This document shows positions 15,088 through 22,968 of a stretch of 34,488 bases of DNA, piece by piece. The notes beneath the pieces were generated by a model. It did no database searches. It saw only the letters and a list, made by a program, of their open reading frames with translations, and had not been told where the DNA came from. The stretch lies in the NCBI GenBank assembly GCA_964510225.1, contig CAZEAN010000063.1:1-34488 (forward strand). Direction: 5' to 3'. A program made the position numbers and the translations under genes. How positions within the stretch are numbered: position 1 is the first letter of the stretch; every line of letters starts with the position of its first letter. Source of the DNA: CAZEAN01 sp964510225 (GTDB lineage Bacteria > Planctomycetota > Planctomycetia > Isosphaerales > Isosphaeraceae).

Positions 15088-16041
15088 TCATCGATAAGAA
15101 AGACGGATGCGGATGCGGAGCAATTCCCGGTTCAAGCGCGTCCGACGTTGCCAATCAAGTCGCCTCGCTTCCGCAAACTCGATGAGTTCAAACCCGATCT
15201 GGTCACCGTGTCGCAGTTGGGCAACTCGATCGAGATCGCTCGTAATGACCTGACCAAGGTGGGGATAGCCCCCGGTTGTTCCGCTTGAGGGTCCGAGAAT
15301 CAGGAGGGTCCGCCCCGTCCACTGGACTGTTCCGAAGCAGACTGGACTCGAATCACGAGGGGTCGACTGAACTATCCCTGGTGAAGGTCCTTCAAGTCGA
15401 AGTCCGACTCGATTGCTCGATGAATGGACTTGATACTCTTGCTCACAAAGCTTCCTGACCAATGTTTCCGTCGCATCTGGACCTCTGAGAATCCGAAGCG
15501 ACTTTTGATCGAACTCGGTCTCCGTCTCTCGACACGAAATTGAATGTTGGCCGATTGTCGAAGGAAAGGCGGAGAGAATCGCTCCTGCTTCGATCCGTTC
15601 GTCGGAAGAGCGTGCCCCCAACACGACTGCCGACTGCCAACCTCCGCAGACCGCCAAATAGGTCCGGATCCCGGATTGGGCCGGCTCCATCGTGATTAAG
15701 TCGCCTGATCGGAGACTGAAACTTGATGGCGGCACGACACTCTTGATCGGTTGGCCGTCCCGGACAATCTGAGTCCGCATCGGTGCCCCCGCCAGTCCGA
15801 GCCCGAGCGGGACTAAAGCCTGAAACGTACCACCGAAGAGGGTGAATTCGATCGTCGCTGCGTCCGGAGGGTTGCCAACCAAGGCATTCGCCAACACATG
15901 ACTTGATCGATCAAAGGCACCAGCCAGCGGGACACCATAATGGCGGTAGCCTGGACGTCCGAGGTCTTGGATTGTTGCCGACGGACCAGCCTGGACGGCA
16001 AGCAACGCCTCCGAGAGATCCTCTCGATCACTCCCGTTCAT
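15088..16041 (-). CDS. pxpC: 5-oxoprolinase subunit C (biotin-dependent carboxyltransferase-like)
   Basis: 317 residues. The N terminus has the PxpC/KipA signature: QAGPSATIQDLGRPGYRHYG, then VPLAGAFDRSSHVLANALVGNP, then IEFTLFGGTF. PxpC works with PxpA and PxpB to hydrolyse 5-oxo-L-proline (pyroglutamate) to glutamate using ATP. The start is ATG 16041, which overlaps the pxpA stop as TGATG; a TTG one codon upstream is less likely. It is the last gene of the pxpBAC set. Family members were formerly annotated as allophanate hydrolase subunit 2 or urea amidolyase-like, but the three-gene context supports oxoprolinase. Confidence 0.93.
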   Translation of the reverse strand: MNGSDREDLSEALLAVQAGPSATIQDLGRPGYRHYGVPLAGAFDRSSHVLANALVGNPPDAATIEFTLFGGTFQALVPLGLGLAGAPMRTQIVRDGQPIKSVVPPSSFSLRSGDLITMEPAQSGIRTYLAVCGGWQSAVVLGARSSDERIEAGAILSAFPSTIGQHSISCRETETEFDQKSLRILRGPDATETLVRKLCEQEYQVHSSSNRVGLRLEGPSPGIVQSTPRDSSPVCFGTVQWTGRTLLILGPSSGTTGGYPHLGQVITSDLDRVAQLRHGDQIGFELIEFAEARRLDWQRRTRLNRELLRIRIRLSYR

Positions 16042-16802
16042 CAACCAAAATCCGCTCCAGTCGCAACTGAGAAGGGACTCTGAATCCGGATGCCTGCTAC
16101 TTCCAAGGCGCGACGGAGCAAGGCTGTCCGCTCAACTGCGGCCGGGTCATCACCGTGGATACAGAGCGTCTCGATCCCTTGCGTAATCAGCTTGATCGCT
16201 TGGCCGACCGAGTCTTCGATACGTTCAATCCTCGAATTCGGCTCTGATCTTGAAACGAGCCGGCCGTCATCGCGATAACGACGGTCGACAAACCCCTCAG
16301 TAATCACCCGGAGCCCTTCGGCTTCCGCAAACTCTCTGAGCCGACCATGAGGCATCGTGACTATCGCCCAACCGATAGGAGCAACGGCTCGGACGATCCC
16401 CTCGGCGATTGGTGATTCGACAACCGCTTGATTGTAGAGGGCACCATGCGGTTTGACGAATCGGATTGTCGCGCCGAGTCCCTCTGCTTCCTCTTGAATT
16501 ATCTCAAGCTGTTCCCGAACGAGTCGTTCAACAGTTTCGGTACTGTAGGATCTGGGAATCCGACCGAAGTTTTTGCGATCGGGATAGCCAGGGTGAGCAC
16601 CGATCACCACCTGCCGATCGCTGGCAGCGCCCATTGTTTTTAATAGCGTTGCTCGGTCACCGGCGTAAGCACCACAACAAATGCTCGTTGATGTCACAGC
16701 ATCGAGCAATTGAATGTCGTTGGGAAGTCCTTCGCCAAGATCGGCGTTGAGATCAACCACTCGACTTCCTTCTGAGTATTTCATTGCGTTGGTTTGGTCC
16801 AT
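16041..16802 (-). CDS. pxpA: 5-oxoprolinase subunit A (LamB/YcsF family)
   Basis: 253 residues, the usual length. Family motifs are VVDLNADLGEG near the start, TSICCGAYAGD, VIGAHPGYPDRKNFGR and FVKPHGALYNQAV, covering the conserved acidic and histidine residues of the deacetylase-like barrel. It acts with PxpB and PxpC in ATP-dependent cleavage of 5-oxoproline. The ATG at 16802 overlaps the pxpB stop as TGATG, and its own stop overlaps the pxpC start in the same way, so the three are probably translationally coupled. A longer in-frame start at 16895 would overlap pxpB by more than 90 nt and is not supported. Confidence 0.95.
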   Translation of the reverse strand: MDQTNAMKYSEGSRVVDLNADLGEGLPNDIQLLDAVTSTSICCGAYAGDRATLLKTMGAASDRQVVIGAHPGYPDRKNFGRIPRSYSTETVERLVREQLEIIQEEAEGLGATIRFVKPHGALYNQAVVESPIAEGIVRAVAPIGWAIVTMPHGRLREFAEAEGLRVITEGFVDRRYRDDGRLVSRSEPNSRIERIEDSVGQAIKLITQGIETLCIHGDDPAAVERTALLRRALEVAGIRIQSPFSVATGADFG

Positions 16803-17494
16803 CAGATCACAAGACGGCTCCCTTCCAACTCTCGAAATCGCACGAAATCGATCGGCTGAAACTGAAGACGATCGCCGGCTTGGATCGGAAACCAAGAAGT
16901 GGTGAGATCGGCGATTCGCACTGGAGTTCTACCGAGAAGATGCCAACCCCCAGGTGATTCAATCGGATAAACACAGGTCTGATGGTCGACGATGGCCACC
17001 GAGCCGGCGGGGACCCGAGTCCGAGGGATCTGACGACGAGGCAATCCCGCAAGGGGCTTTGGCAAGGTGACCGCGTAGGGAAAACCTGGCAAGAAACCGA
17101 TGGCGGCAACATCAAACGTCGTGGACGCATGGAGTCGGATCACTTCCGCTGCGGTAAGACCGACTCTCCGAGCGATCCCTTCAAGATCCGCGCCATCGTA
17201 ATGCACCGGAATCTTGATTTGTCGGCTTGATCCATCGATGACCAATGGGCAATCGATCTCGAAGAGAAGTCGCTCAATCAATTCCAGATCACCCTGTTCT
17301 GGATCACAAAAGACAGCGGCGGTCCGAAATGCGGAAGTCGCGTCAAGCACTCCCGGAATCGCTCGATGACGGACGGTGGATGCCCAAACCGCCGCCTTAC
17401 GATCAGAATCGAACCGTCCGAAGAAGTCCCGATCGCTCAAGGGTTCTAAAGTTAGCGGCGTAATTGATTGAGACGACTCAGTTCCCCTGATCAT
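16802..17494 (-). CDS. pxpB: 5-oxoprolinase subunit B (KipI family)
   Basis: About 230 residues. Characteristic segments are IKIPVHYDGADLEGIA, GFLPGFPYAVTLP, and RTRVPAGSVAIVDHQTCVYP followed by ESPGGWHLLGRTP. It forms the PxpBC complex that activates or processes 5-oxoproline with PxpA. The start is uncertain: ATG 17494 follows AAGAGG closely and lies inside the last codons of the upstream selenoprotein gene, a 17-nt overlap. ATG 17506 or a codon at 17533 are alternatives. The overlap makes translational coupling to the upstream gene likely. Confidence 0.92.
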   Translation of the reverse strand: MIRGTESSQSITPLTLEPLSDRDFFGRFDSDRKAAVWASTVRHRAIPGVLDATSAFRTAAVFCDPEQGDLELIERLLFEIDCPLVIDGSSRQIKIPVHYDGADLEGIARRVGLTAAEVIRLHASTTFDVAAIGFLPGFPYAVTLPKPLAGLPRRQIPRTRVPAGSVAIVDHQTCVYPIESPGGWHLLGRTPVRIADLTTSWFPIQAGDRLQFQPIDFVRFRELEGSRLVI

Positions 17495-18104
17495 GAACCT
17501 CTTCATCCGATGAAGGAGGAGCGGGAGTGTCACGACCAGCCGCTCCGAGCGTTCCGAAGTAGTTTGGATCTTTCAGCCCAAAGGCGTCGGCAACCCGATT
17601 GAAGAACGCAAAGAGTGCCGTGATGTAAACGGCTTCCGCAATCTGAGGATCGCTCCAACCCAGTTGCCGGAGTCGCTCGACGGCTTCGTCAGTAACGCGG
17701 TGGGCGTGTTTCGTCACCGTCTCCGCAAATCGGAGCAGGGCATCCTCCGGTTCATTAAGGCCAGCGGCATCAAGATCACCTTGAGCGAGTGCAATGGAGC
17801 CTTCCGAGTCATCATCCTGCAACTGCAGGAAAAAAGAGTGCGAACCTGTTCAGTAACAACATTGATTCAAGGACGACACATACGTGGCGATCATCTCTTT
17901 CTGTCGACGCGTCAGGTGTCCTTCGGAAAAATGGATACGGTTCGAGAACGCGTCAACATCTTGGAAGAAATCGGGACGAAGGCTGAAGCACTTCAGGATC
18001 TCAGGAATCGAGGTTCGTCCCGGATTTTTCGCCATCCAGGCGTCGTAGACTCTCGCGACTTCACCGGTAGCAGATCCCTCGTCCACCCAGTTGATCCTGG
18101 CCAT
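17478..18104 (-). CDS. AhpD/carboxymuconolactone decarboxylase-like selenoprotein (UGA = Sec85)
   Basis: 208 residues if TGA 17850-17852 is read as selenocysteine. The part before the TGA runs MARINWVDEG to YVSSLNQCCY; the same frame continues TGSHSFFLQLQDDD and then LLRFAETVTKHAHRVTDEAV to AEAVYITALFAFFNRVADAFG. Together they form a complete peroxidase-related AhpD-like domain. Homologues have CxYCxxSH at this point, so the TGA replaces the second Cys and gives C82-C83-Y84-U85 (CxxU), with the active-site His89 just after. ATG 18104 follows AAGGAG with 6 nt spacing. Such proteins reduce peroxides or act as thiol-disulfide proteins. A hairpin fitting a bacterial SECIS lies 19 nt after the TGA, and selB and selA are in this window. 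Without read-through the product would be an 84-residue fragment. Confidence 0.87.
17815..17830 (-). promoter_or_regulatory. Bacterial SECIS hairpin of the AhpD-like selenoprotein
   Basis: On the minus strand UCCUGC-AGUU-GCAGGA folds as a perfect 6-bp stem with a 4-nt loop containing GU. It begins 19 nt after the UGA at 17850-17852. A U-rich 5' flank can extend the stem with U-U, U-G and U-A pairs and leave a bulged U. The distance and the G-U in the loop match what is known of SelB-binding bacterial SECIS elements. It lies inside the coding region, over the FFLQLQD codons. Confidence 0.78.
17850..17852 (-). other. In-frame UGA decoded as selenocysteine (Sec85)
   Basis: TGA on the minus strand between TAC (Tyr84) and ACA (Thr86). 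The flanking sequence is in one frame with no indel, and the position is that of a conserved catalytic Cys. Confidence 0.82.
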
Positions 18105-18110
18105 TGTCGG

Positions 18111-18116
18111 CTCCTT
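18111..18116 (-). promoter_or_regulatory. Ribosome-binding site of the selenoprotein gene
   Basis: AAGGAG 6 nt before ATG 18104. It decides this start over the in-frame ATG at 18122. Confidence 0.65.
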
Positions 18117-18217
18117 GTTCATGCGTGCGACTACTCAAGCAGAGATCGCCCTTTTACAATTCCAATGTAGCAACGACCGATGCCTGGACCTCAGTCACCA
18201 CGACCAGGAGAACAAGC

Positions 18218-19399
18218 ATGTTGTTCCGTATCAATGGGATCGTGACGGCAATCCTCCTGATCCTTCATGCCACAACTGCAAATGCCTCGACCGCCGACCG
18301 AGTCACCTTGCGGGGTGGGACAACCATTCTTGGTCAGGTGACCTCGGACGCAAACGCGCGTCGGATCGACGTAATTGTCCGACGCGGTTGGCTCAGGTCA
18401 TCTTATCCGGAGATCGCCGAACTGTCCGAAGCACGTGAGGCCCCACTTCGACGCCGAGCACGCTCCGAGCGGCTTCAGCGCCTCCGTGATTGGGAGCGCG
18501 ATCGGGCTTCGGACGGTAATCCTGTCGATCCGATTGATGCTTGGATTGATCAGGAACTGGAACGCCTCTCGAAACCACTCGACGAGGATCTTCCCCCGTT
18601 AATGGTGATCTCATTCCCAAAGAACCAGGTCCTGGAGATCGCTCAACGGCCTGACGACGAACGTCGGATGCTCCGGCAAGGCTGGATCGCTGGGTTCGAC
18701 GATCTCGAAACGATGTCGGCCGACCTCCTAAAGGCAGGGCTCGAAGATCGAGGCCTCTCAACCAGAGGCCCGAATCCTGTTTCAATCGCTCACTTGCTGC
18801 CGACGCCCCTGGAATCGGACCAAAGATGGCTGGCACGACGGGCCTCGACCGAGGTCTTGCACGACTCAGGGCTCCGACTGATCCGGTTCGGGGATCTTGT
18901 CCTCCCAGATCCGGAATCTGGACAAGGGATGGATCAAGCCCTGATGACCAACGCGATCGGCGGGCTCTTGAACGACCTTCTTGGCGGGACGGAAAAGGGG
19001 GATCCGTTGTTGCCCCATCTGCAACGGGTCGAGTCCCGTGGGAAAGTAGGCGCCATGCTGACGACCTTGGAAATGGCCCCTGATTATCGTCGGGTTTCGG
19101 TTCTGGCGACTTTGTACGTCCGCGTCGGACCAAATCGTTGGCTCCCTGCAGCCCGTCGCCAAGCTGTCGTCACTGAGGCCGAGATCGAGGCCGGGGAGCC
19201 TCAAGCGATCGCCAACGATCCCCAGGTTGTCTCCGTCTTCGAGATGGTCGACGCGTTAGGGCTCGGCAATCTCGATCCCGGGATGAAACAGAGGAGTCTT
19301 GCAGTCGGGGCAATGACCCAACAAGCGATCCACGAGGCTCGGAGCCAGTTGCAGGGGGATCTTCAAACCGTGGAGTTCAGCCTCGCTCGTGATCATTAG
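18218..19399 (+). CDS. Secreted protein of unknown function
   Basis: 393 residues, not recognised. The N terminus is a signal peptide (MLFRINGIVTAILLILHATTANA) with likely cleavage after TANA. The mature protein starts DRVTLRGGTTILGQVTSD, a small beta-rich segment. An Arg/Glu-rich helical stretch follows at about residues 70-130, then a mixed domain with IAHLLPTPLESDQRW and VSVLATLYVRVGPNRWLPAARR. ATG 18218 is chosen because AGGAG lies 7 nt upstream and the signal peptide begins there; an in-frame start at 18104 would overlap the divergent selenoprotein start. It is transcribed away from the selenoprotein gene with a 113-nt shared upstream region. The composition resembles lineage-specific exported proteins of planctomycetes. 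No function is proposed. Confidence 0.75.
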   Translation: MLFRINGIVTAILLILHATTANASTADRVTLRGGTTILGQVTSDANARRIDVIVRRGWLRSSYPEIAELSEAREAPLRRRARSERLQRLRDWERDRASDGNPVDPIDAWIDQELERLSKPLDEDLPPLMVISFPKNQVLEIAQRPDDERRMLRQGWIAGFDDLETMSADLLKAGLEDRGLSTRGPNPVSIAHLLPTPLESDQRWLARRASTEVLHDSGLRLIRFGDLVLPDPESGQGMDQALMTNAIGGLLNDLLGGTEKGDPLLPHLQRVESRGKVGAMLTTLEMAPDYRRVSVLATLYVRVGPNRWLPAARRQAVVTEAEIEAGEPQAIANDPQVVSVFEMVDALGLGNLDPGMKQRSLAVGAMTQQAIHEARSQLQGDLQTVEFSLARDH

Positions 19400-19636
19400 T
19401 TTCAGGAGCATAAGTGGATGGACAGACCTAAGGTCTTGTTGAGCCCGACGGAGAGGAAGGTTATGCTCACAGGAACTTAAAGGTACAGTGGGGTTGGCCT
19501 CTCCGAGTGAATAGGTCAACTGTTGATGCTTGATCGACTCAAGGACGATGTTCGTCGATGGATCGACGAGGAGAAGGCCGGGGTCGAACAAACGGAGTGA
19601 ATGTATTCTCGATCCCCGGGCGGAGATTTTGGGGCG

Positions 19637-20446
19637 ATGCCGATTTTCGAGGGAAAAAAGGGACTGGTGCTCGGCGTAGCGAATGATTTCAGCATCGCTT
19701 GGGCCATTACGAAGCAACTGCTTGACGAAGGGGCCGAGGTGGGATTCACGCACCTCCCCGGCGACAAGATGGAGCGCCGGGTTCGTCGGGTCGGCGATCC
19801 CTTCGGTCCCAAGCTGGTGACACCTTGCGACGTTCAAGATGACGAACAGATTGCCGGAGCCTTCCAACGCGCCGGTGAGATCTATGGGCAGCTCGATTTC
19901 GTCTTACACTCCATCGCTTTTGCACCACTCGAAGATATTCGATGTGCATATGTAGACTGTAGTCGCGACGGCTTCAAGCTCGCGATGGAGATCAGCGTTT
20001 ATTCGCTGACTGCAGTCGCTCGCGAGGCGTCCAAGTTAATGGCCGATGGCGGCTCGATTCTGACGCTGACTTATTTCGGCGGAGAGCGCGTGGTCTCGGG
20101 TTACAACATGATGGGGGTCTGCAAGGCGGCTCTTGATGCATCCGTCCGCTATCTCGCTTACGATCTTGGCCCGAAGAAGATCCGAGTGAATGGGCTCTCT
20201 GCGGGACCTGTCAAAACCCTGGCGGCCTCGGCGGTCGGCGACTCGGACAAGCTCGCCGGACTCTATGAAGCCGTGAGCCCGATGAACCGGAACATCACGC
20301 GTGAAGAGGTTGGCTCTTCCGGAATGTTCCTCCTTTCTGACCTTGCCAGTGGTATTACGGGCGAGATTCTCCACGTCGACTGCGGTTACAACGTAATGGG
20401 CTCACCCGGTCGGGCTGTGGAAGCGGCCAAGGAAGGGAAGATCTGA
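19637..20446 (+). CDS. fabI: Enoyl-[acyl-carrier-protein] reductase (NADH)
   Basis: 269 residues, close to usual FabI length. It has the divergent short-chain dehydrogenase features of FabI: GVANDFSIAWAI cofactor loop near residues 12-23, LDFVLHSIAFAP, LTLTYFGGERVVSGYNMMGVCKAAL with the Tyr-x6-Lys catalytic pair, and KKIRVNGLSAGPVKTLAA. It catalyses the last reduction step of fatty-acid elongation in the cytoplasm. ATG 19637 is chosen because the protein then begins MPIFEGKKGLVLG, as in the family; GGAG lies 11 nt upstream. An upstream in-frame codon at 19601 would add 12 residues. The 237-nt region before it shows no gene. A Nudix gene follows directly, overlapping at the stop codon. Confidence 0.95.
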   Translation: MPIFEGKKGLVLGVANDFSIAWAITKQLLDEGAEVGFTHLPGDKMERRVRRVGDPFGPKLVTPCDVQDDEQIAGAFQRAGEIYGQLDFVLHSIAFAPLEDIRCAYVDCSRDGFKLAMEISVYSLTAVAREASKLMADGGSILTLTYFGGERVVSGYNMMGVCKAALDASVRYLAYDLGPKKIRVNGLSAGPVKTLAASAVGDSDKLAGLYEAVSPMNRNITREEVGSSGMFLLSDLASGITGEILHVDCGYNVMGSPGRAVEAAKEGKI

Positions 20447-20874
20447 GCGTTCGCGACGATCAACCAACCCCCGTCGCTATCGTCCTGATTCAGCGCGGCG
20501 GGCATTATCTAATCCGACGGCGTCCAGCGCTCCCTGGATCACCGATGCCGGGCCGCTGGGAGTTCCCTGGCGGTAAGTGTGAGCCGCACGAATCCCCTGA
20601 AACGGCCGCGATCCGAGAGAGTCGTGAGGAGACCGGTCTGCAGGTCCTCATCCAATCACAACGTTGTGTGCTCCGCTATCGCTATCCTCACGGATTTGTC
20701 GAACTCCACTACTTTAACGCCATTCCTGAGAACCCGGAGGAGAAGCCTAACCCCGACTCCGGCTTCCTCTGGTTTCCGGCAGCTGAACTCCAGGGACTCG
20801 ATTTTCCCGAAGCAAACCAACCGATCCTCGACGAACTCGCTCAGGAACATCGGGCTTCTGATCGAGCGCTTTGA
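20443..20874 (+). CDS. Nudix (MutT-type) hydrolase with apparent CTG start
   Basis: About 143 residues. The Nudix box GKCEPHESPETAAIRESREETGL (near residues 44-66) matches the G-x5-E-x7-REUxEExGU consensus. The preceding PTPVAIVLIQRGGHYLIRRRP is the normal first strands of a MutT-like fold and must be translated, yet no ATG, GTG or TTG precedes it in frame; the first ATG at 20545 would cut away these strands. A CTG at 20443 overlaps the fabI stop as CTGA and follows a purine-rich GGAAGGGAAG, so I place the start there. The substrate is probably an oxidised or non-canonical nucleoside triphosphate; specificity is unknown. An undetected frame error upstream is the alternative. Confidence 0.8.
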   Translation: MSVRDDQPTPVAIVLIQRGGHYLIRRRPALPGSPMPGRWEFPGGKCEPHESPETAAIRESREETGLQVLIQSQRCVLRYRYPHGFVELHYFNAIPENPEEKPNPDSGFLWFPAAELQGLDFPEANQPILDELAQEHRASDRAL

Positions 20875-20981
20875 CCAGGTTGAGCGTCGACAATTACGGA
20901 ACGAGTCGGTACGTTGAGGTTCTTGAGGTTGGGGATGAATCCAACGCCCCATCGTCGGTCGATCGGACGAGACCGAAGCTG

Positions 20982-22001
20982 ATGTCGATTATTATCTGTC
21001 GCTGTGGAAGCTGGCTCCGCACACCTGAAGATGCAGGATCGCTCCTGAAACGATGTCCGTCGTGCGGTCGATCCATTGGGCTTGACGGCAAGATTGCGGT
21101 CGAACCTCAAGCCGAGGAAGATCGACCATCGAGGGGATTCTGGAGACTACGACCAAGTCCTTACCCCAAGCGAGGCCAAGCCTTAAGTCTCGCGGATGCG
21201 TTGGTTTTTCCGATCAGCGACGCCCCAGGACTGGCGCTCTTGTTCTTGGTGCCCCCGTTCTTAATGATTATGTCGGTACCTGTTTTTGATGTCCTGCTCT
21301 TTTTCCGATCTGGTCCCCGAGGAGGATTCAATCCACTAGCGCTCTTGGTCCTCCCTGTCGCATTGCCCTTGATCTTGAGTTTCATGATGACTTTTGGCTA
21401 CGTCCTTCTTTATCTCGGTCGGATCCTCACCGACGCCGCGATGGGCCGCCGTGCCCATCCGCGCTACCCGCTCTGGGATCGTTTCCTGATCTTTGAAGGA
21501 CTCGTCCGCTGGTTCTGGGCGGTCTTACTCGGAATCGTGATCGCCGGAGGGCCACTCTTGCTGTACGCAAAGATCCGCGGACAATTTGAGCCGGTCGATT
21601 GGGCCGTCGCCGCGCTCTTGCTCGCGATCTCGGTCGGTGCGGTTCAACTTGGGCTCGCGGCGTCGATCTTGCACGACAGCATCACGATGGTTCACCCCGT
21701 CACCATCGCCCGGGCAATCAGTCGACTCGGACCTGAAATCATCCAGCCATGGATCATCACGAGCAGCGCAATCATCCTCGGGGCCGCGGTGGGCTTTTTC
21801 GCACTCTATCGGCCTCCGAGTCTGGCAGTCGCTGCAATCAGCCTTTGGGCCGCCTGGGTTTTCTGGATCTACGAAGCGATGGTCGTCATGCACGCTCTCG
21901 GCTGGGCTTGCTTCCGAAATAGCTTGGCACTGGGATGGTTCGGTCGAGAACCGAAGTGGGGCGCCTGGGATCGCCCCGGTCGGATCTATACCAACTCGTA
22001 A
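20982..22001 (+). CDS. Zinc-ribbon polytopic membrane protein
   Basis: 339 residues. A short N-terminal zinc ribbon has Cys6, Cys8, Cys25 and Cys28 (CRCGSW...KRCPSCGRS). After a linker there are about seven membrane helices, including LALLFLVPPFLMIMSV, LALLVLPVALPLILSFMM, and IITSSAIILGAAVGFFAL. The C terminus is a short soluble tail. The helical part is reminiscent of DUF4013-like proteins, but I do not recognise the family with confidence. ATG 20982 begins the zinc ribbon directly; a TTG at 20871, overlapping the Nudix stop as TTGA, would add 37 non-conserved-looking residues. The ribosome-binding site is weak in either case. It probably shares the transcript with fabI and the Nudix gene. 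Function unknown. Confidence 0.78.
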   Translation: MSIIICRCGSWLRTPEDAGSLLKRCPSCGRSIGLDGKIAVEPQAEEDRPSRGFWRLRPSPYPKRGQALSLADALVFPISDAPGLALLFLVPPFLMIMSVPVFDVLLFFRSGPRGGFNPLALLVLPVALPLILSFMMTFGYVLLYLGRILTDAAMGRRAHPRYPLWDRFLIFEGLVRWFWAVLLGIVIAGGPLLLYAKIRGQFEPVDWAVAALLLAISVGAVQLGLAASILHDSITMVHPVTIARAISRLGPEIIQPWIITSSAIILGAAVGFFALYRPPSLAVAAISLWAAWVFWIYEAMVVMHALGWACFRNSLALGWFGREPKWGAWDRPGRIYTNS

Positions 22002-22041
22002 AACCGTTCAGAACGAGCCAAGTTCAGTGATTGGGTTTAGA

Positions 22042-22968
22042 TCACCGGGGAAGTTCCGTCTGGGTCGCCGCTTCCTGGATTACTTGCAGGGCCGTCCGAG
22101 TGGCTCGGGCACAATATCCGGCATTGAACTTGTCGATCGTATCTTCCTTCGAATGATAGAACGAGGTCTTGTCGGAGCCGTCAAAGAGACCGATACAGAC
22201 TACCCCAATCCCTTCGAAGGGCATGTAGTCCGAGCCGTACATCCGACCATACTTCGGTTTGAGACCTTCTTGTTGAGCTGCATCGGTCAGCTTCTCAGCC
22301 CAATACCGGGAGCCTTCATCATTCTCAGCAACCCGGAGCCCCTGATCGCGATCGACGACAATGGCGATCCCAGCCTCATCCATTGGATATCCGACCATAT
22401 CGAGGTTAATCATCAGCTTAATATCGAGGGCTTGCTCCGATGCCAATCGGGAGTACGCCCGGGCGCCAATCAACCCCAGTTCCTCACCACTAAACGCGAT
22501 GAATCGAATCGAACGTTCCACTGGTGTTTTGCTGAGTAATCGCGCGAGTTCGATCAACATCGCAGTTCCTGAGGCGTTATCAACCGCTCCGGGTGCCGGA
22601 CCGGTCGCGTCTTGAATCCGTTCATTCCTAGAATCGTAATGGGCGCCAATCAAGACGAACTCATCCGGCCTCGTGGTTCCCTCGAAGGTCGCTACCACGT
22701 TCGGACGTTCTTTACCGCCGATCTGAAAGTGATGGAACTCCACCTGGTCGGCTCCGGCACGCTGAAACTCAGCAAGGAGCCAGTCGGCAGCTTGGAGGTT
22801 ACCTTCCGAAAGCGTGTGACGCGTCCCGAAGTCGACGAGGGACCGGACGTCGTCCCGAAGACGTTTCGCCAGTTCAACTTCGGTTCCGAGCGCTGGTGGA
22901 GCGCTCAAGGGCAGAAGGATGAGCGTTGCTCGTAGCCAATTGGGATGAAAGCATTGAGAATAAATCAT
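22042..22968 (-). CDS. Exported M28 family metallopeptidase
   Basis: 308 residues with an N-terminal signal peptide ending near PPALGTE. The M28 di-zinc ligands are all visible: His in LIGAHYDSR, bridging Asp in GAVDNASG, catalytic Glu-Glu in FSGEELGLIG, Asp in NLDMVGYP, and the final His in FYHSKEDTID. Such enzymes are aminopeptidases or related exopeptidases acting outside the cytoplasm. The ATG at 22968 overlaps the stop of the upstream FAD/Fe-S gene as ATGA, which indicates translational coupling. Its end faces the zinc-ribbon membrane gene with 40 nt between stops and no clear terminator. Confidence 0.93.
   Translation of the reverse strand: MIYSQCFHPNWLRATLILLPLSAPPALGTEVELAKRLRDDVRSLVDFGTRHTLSEGNLQAADWLLAEFQRAGADQVEFHHFQIGGKERPNVVATFEGTTRPDEFVLIGAHYDSRNERIQDATGPAPGAVDNASGTAMLIELARLLSKTPVERSIRFIAFSGEELGLIGARAYSRLASEQALDIKLMINLDMVGYPMDEAGIAIVVDRDQGLRVAENDEGSRYWAEKLTDAAQQEGLKPKYGRMYGSDYMPFEGIGVVCIGLFDGSDKTSFYHSKEDTIDKFNAGYCARATRTALQVIQEAATQTELPR

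Noticed and set aside
17478..17822. Separate small gene starting at TTG 17822
   Set aside because: It is in frame with the upstream half of an AhpD-like domain and has no ribosome-binding site; it is the part of the selenoprotein after Sec.
17664..18170. 168-codon plus-strand open frame over the selenoprotein
   Set aside because: Antisense shadow: no family resemblance, while the minus strand carries a conserved domain and SECIS.
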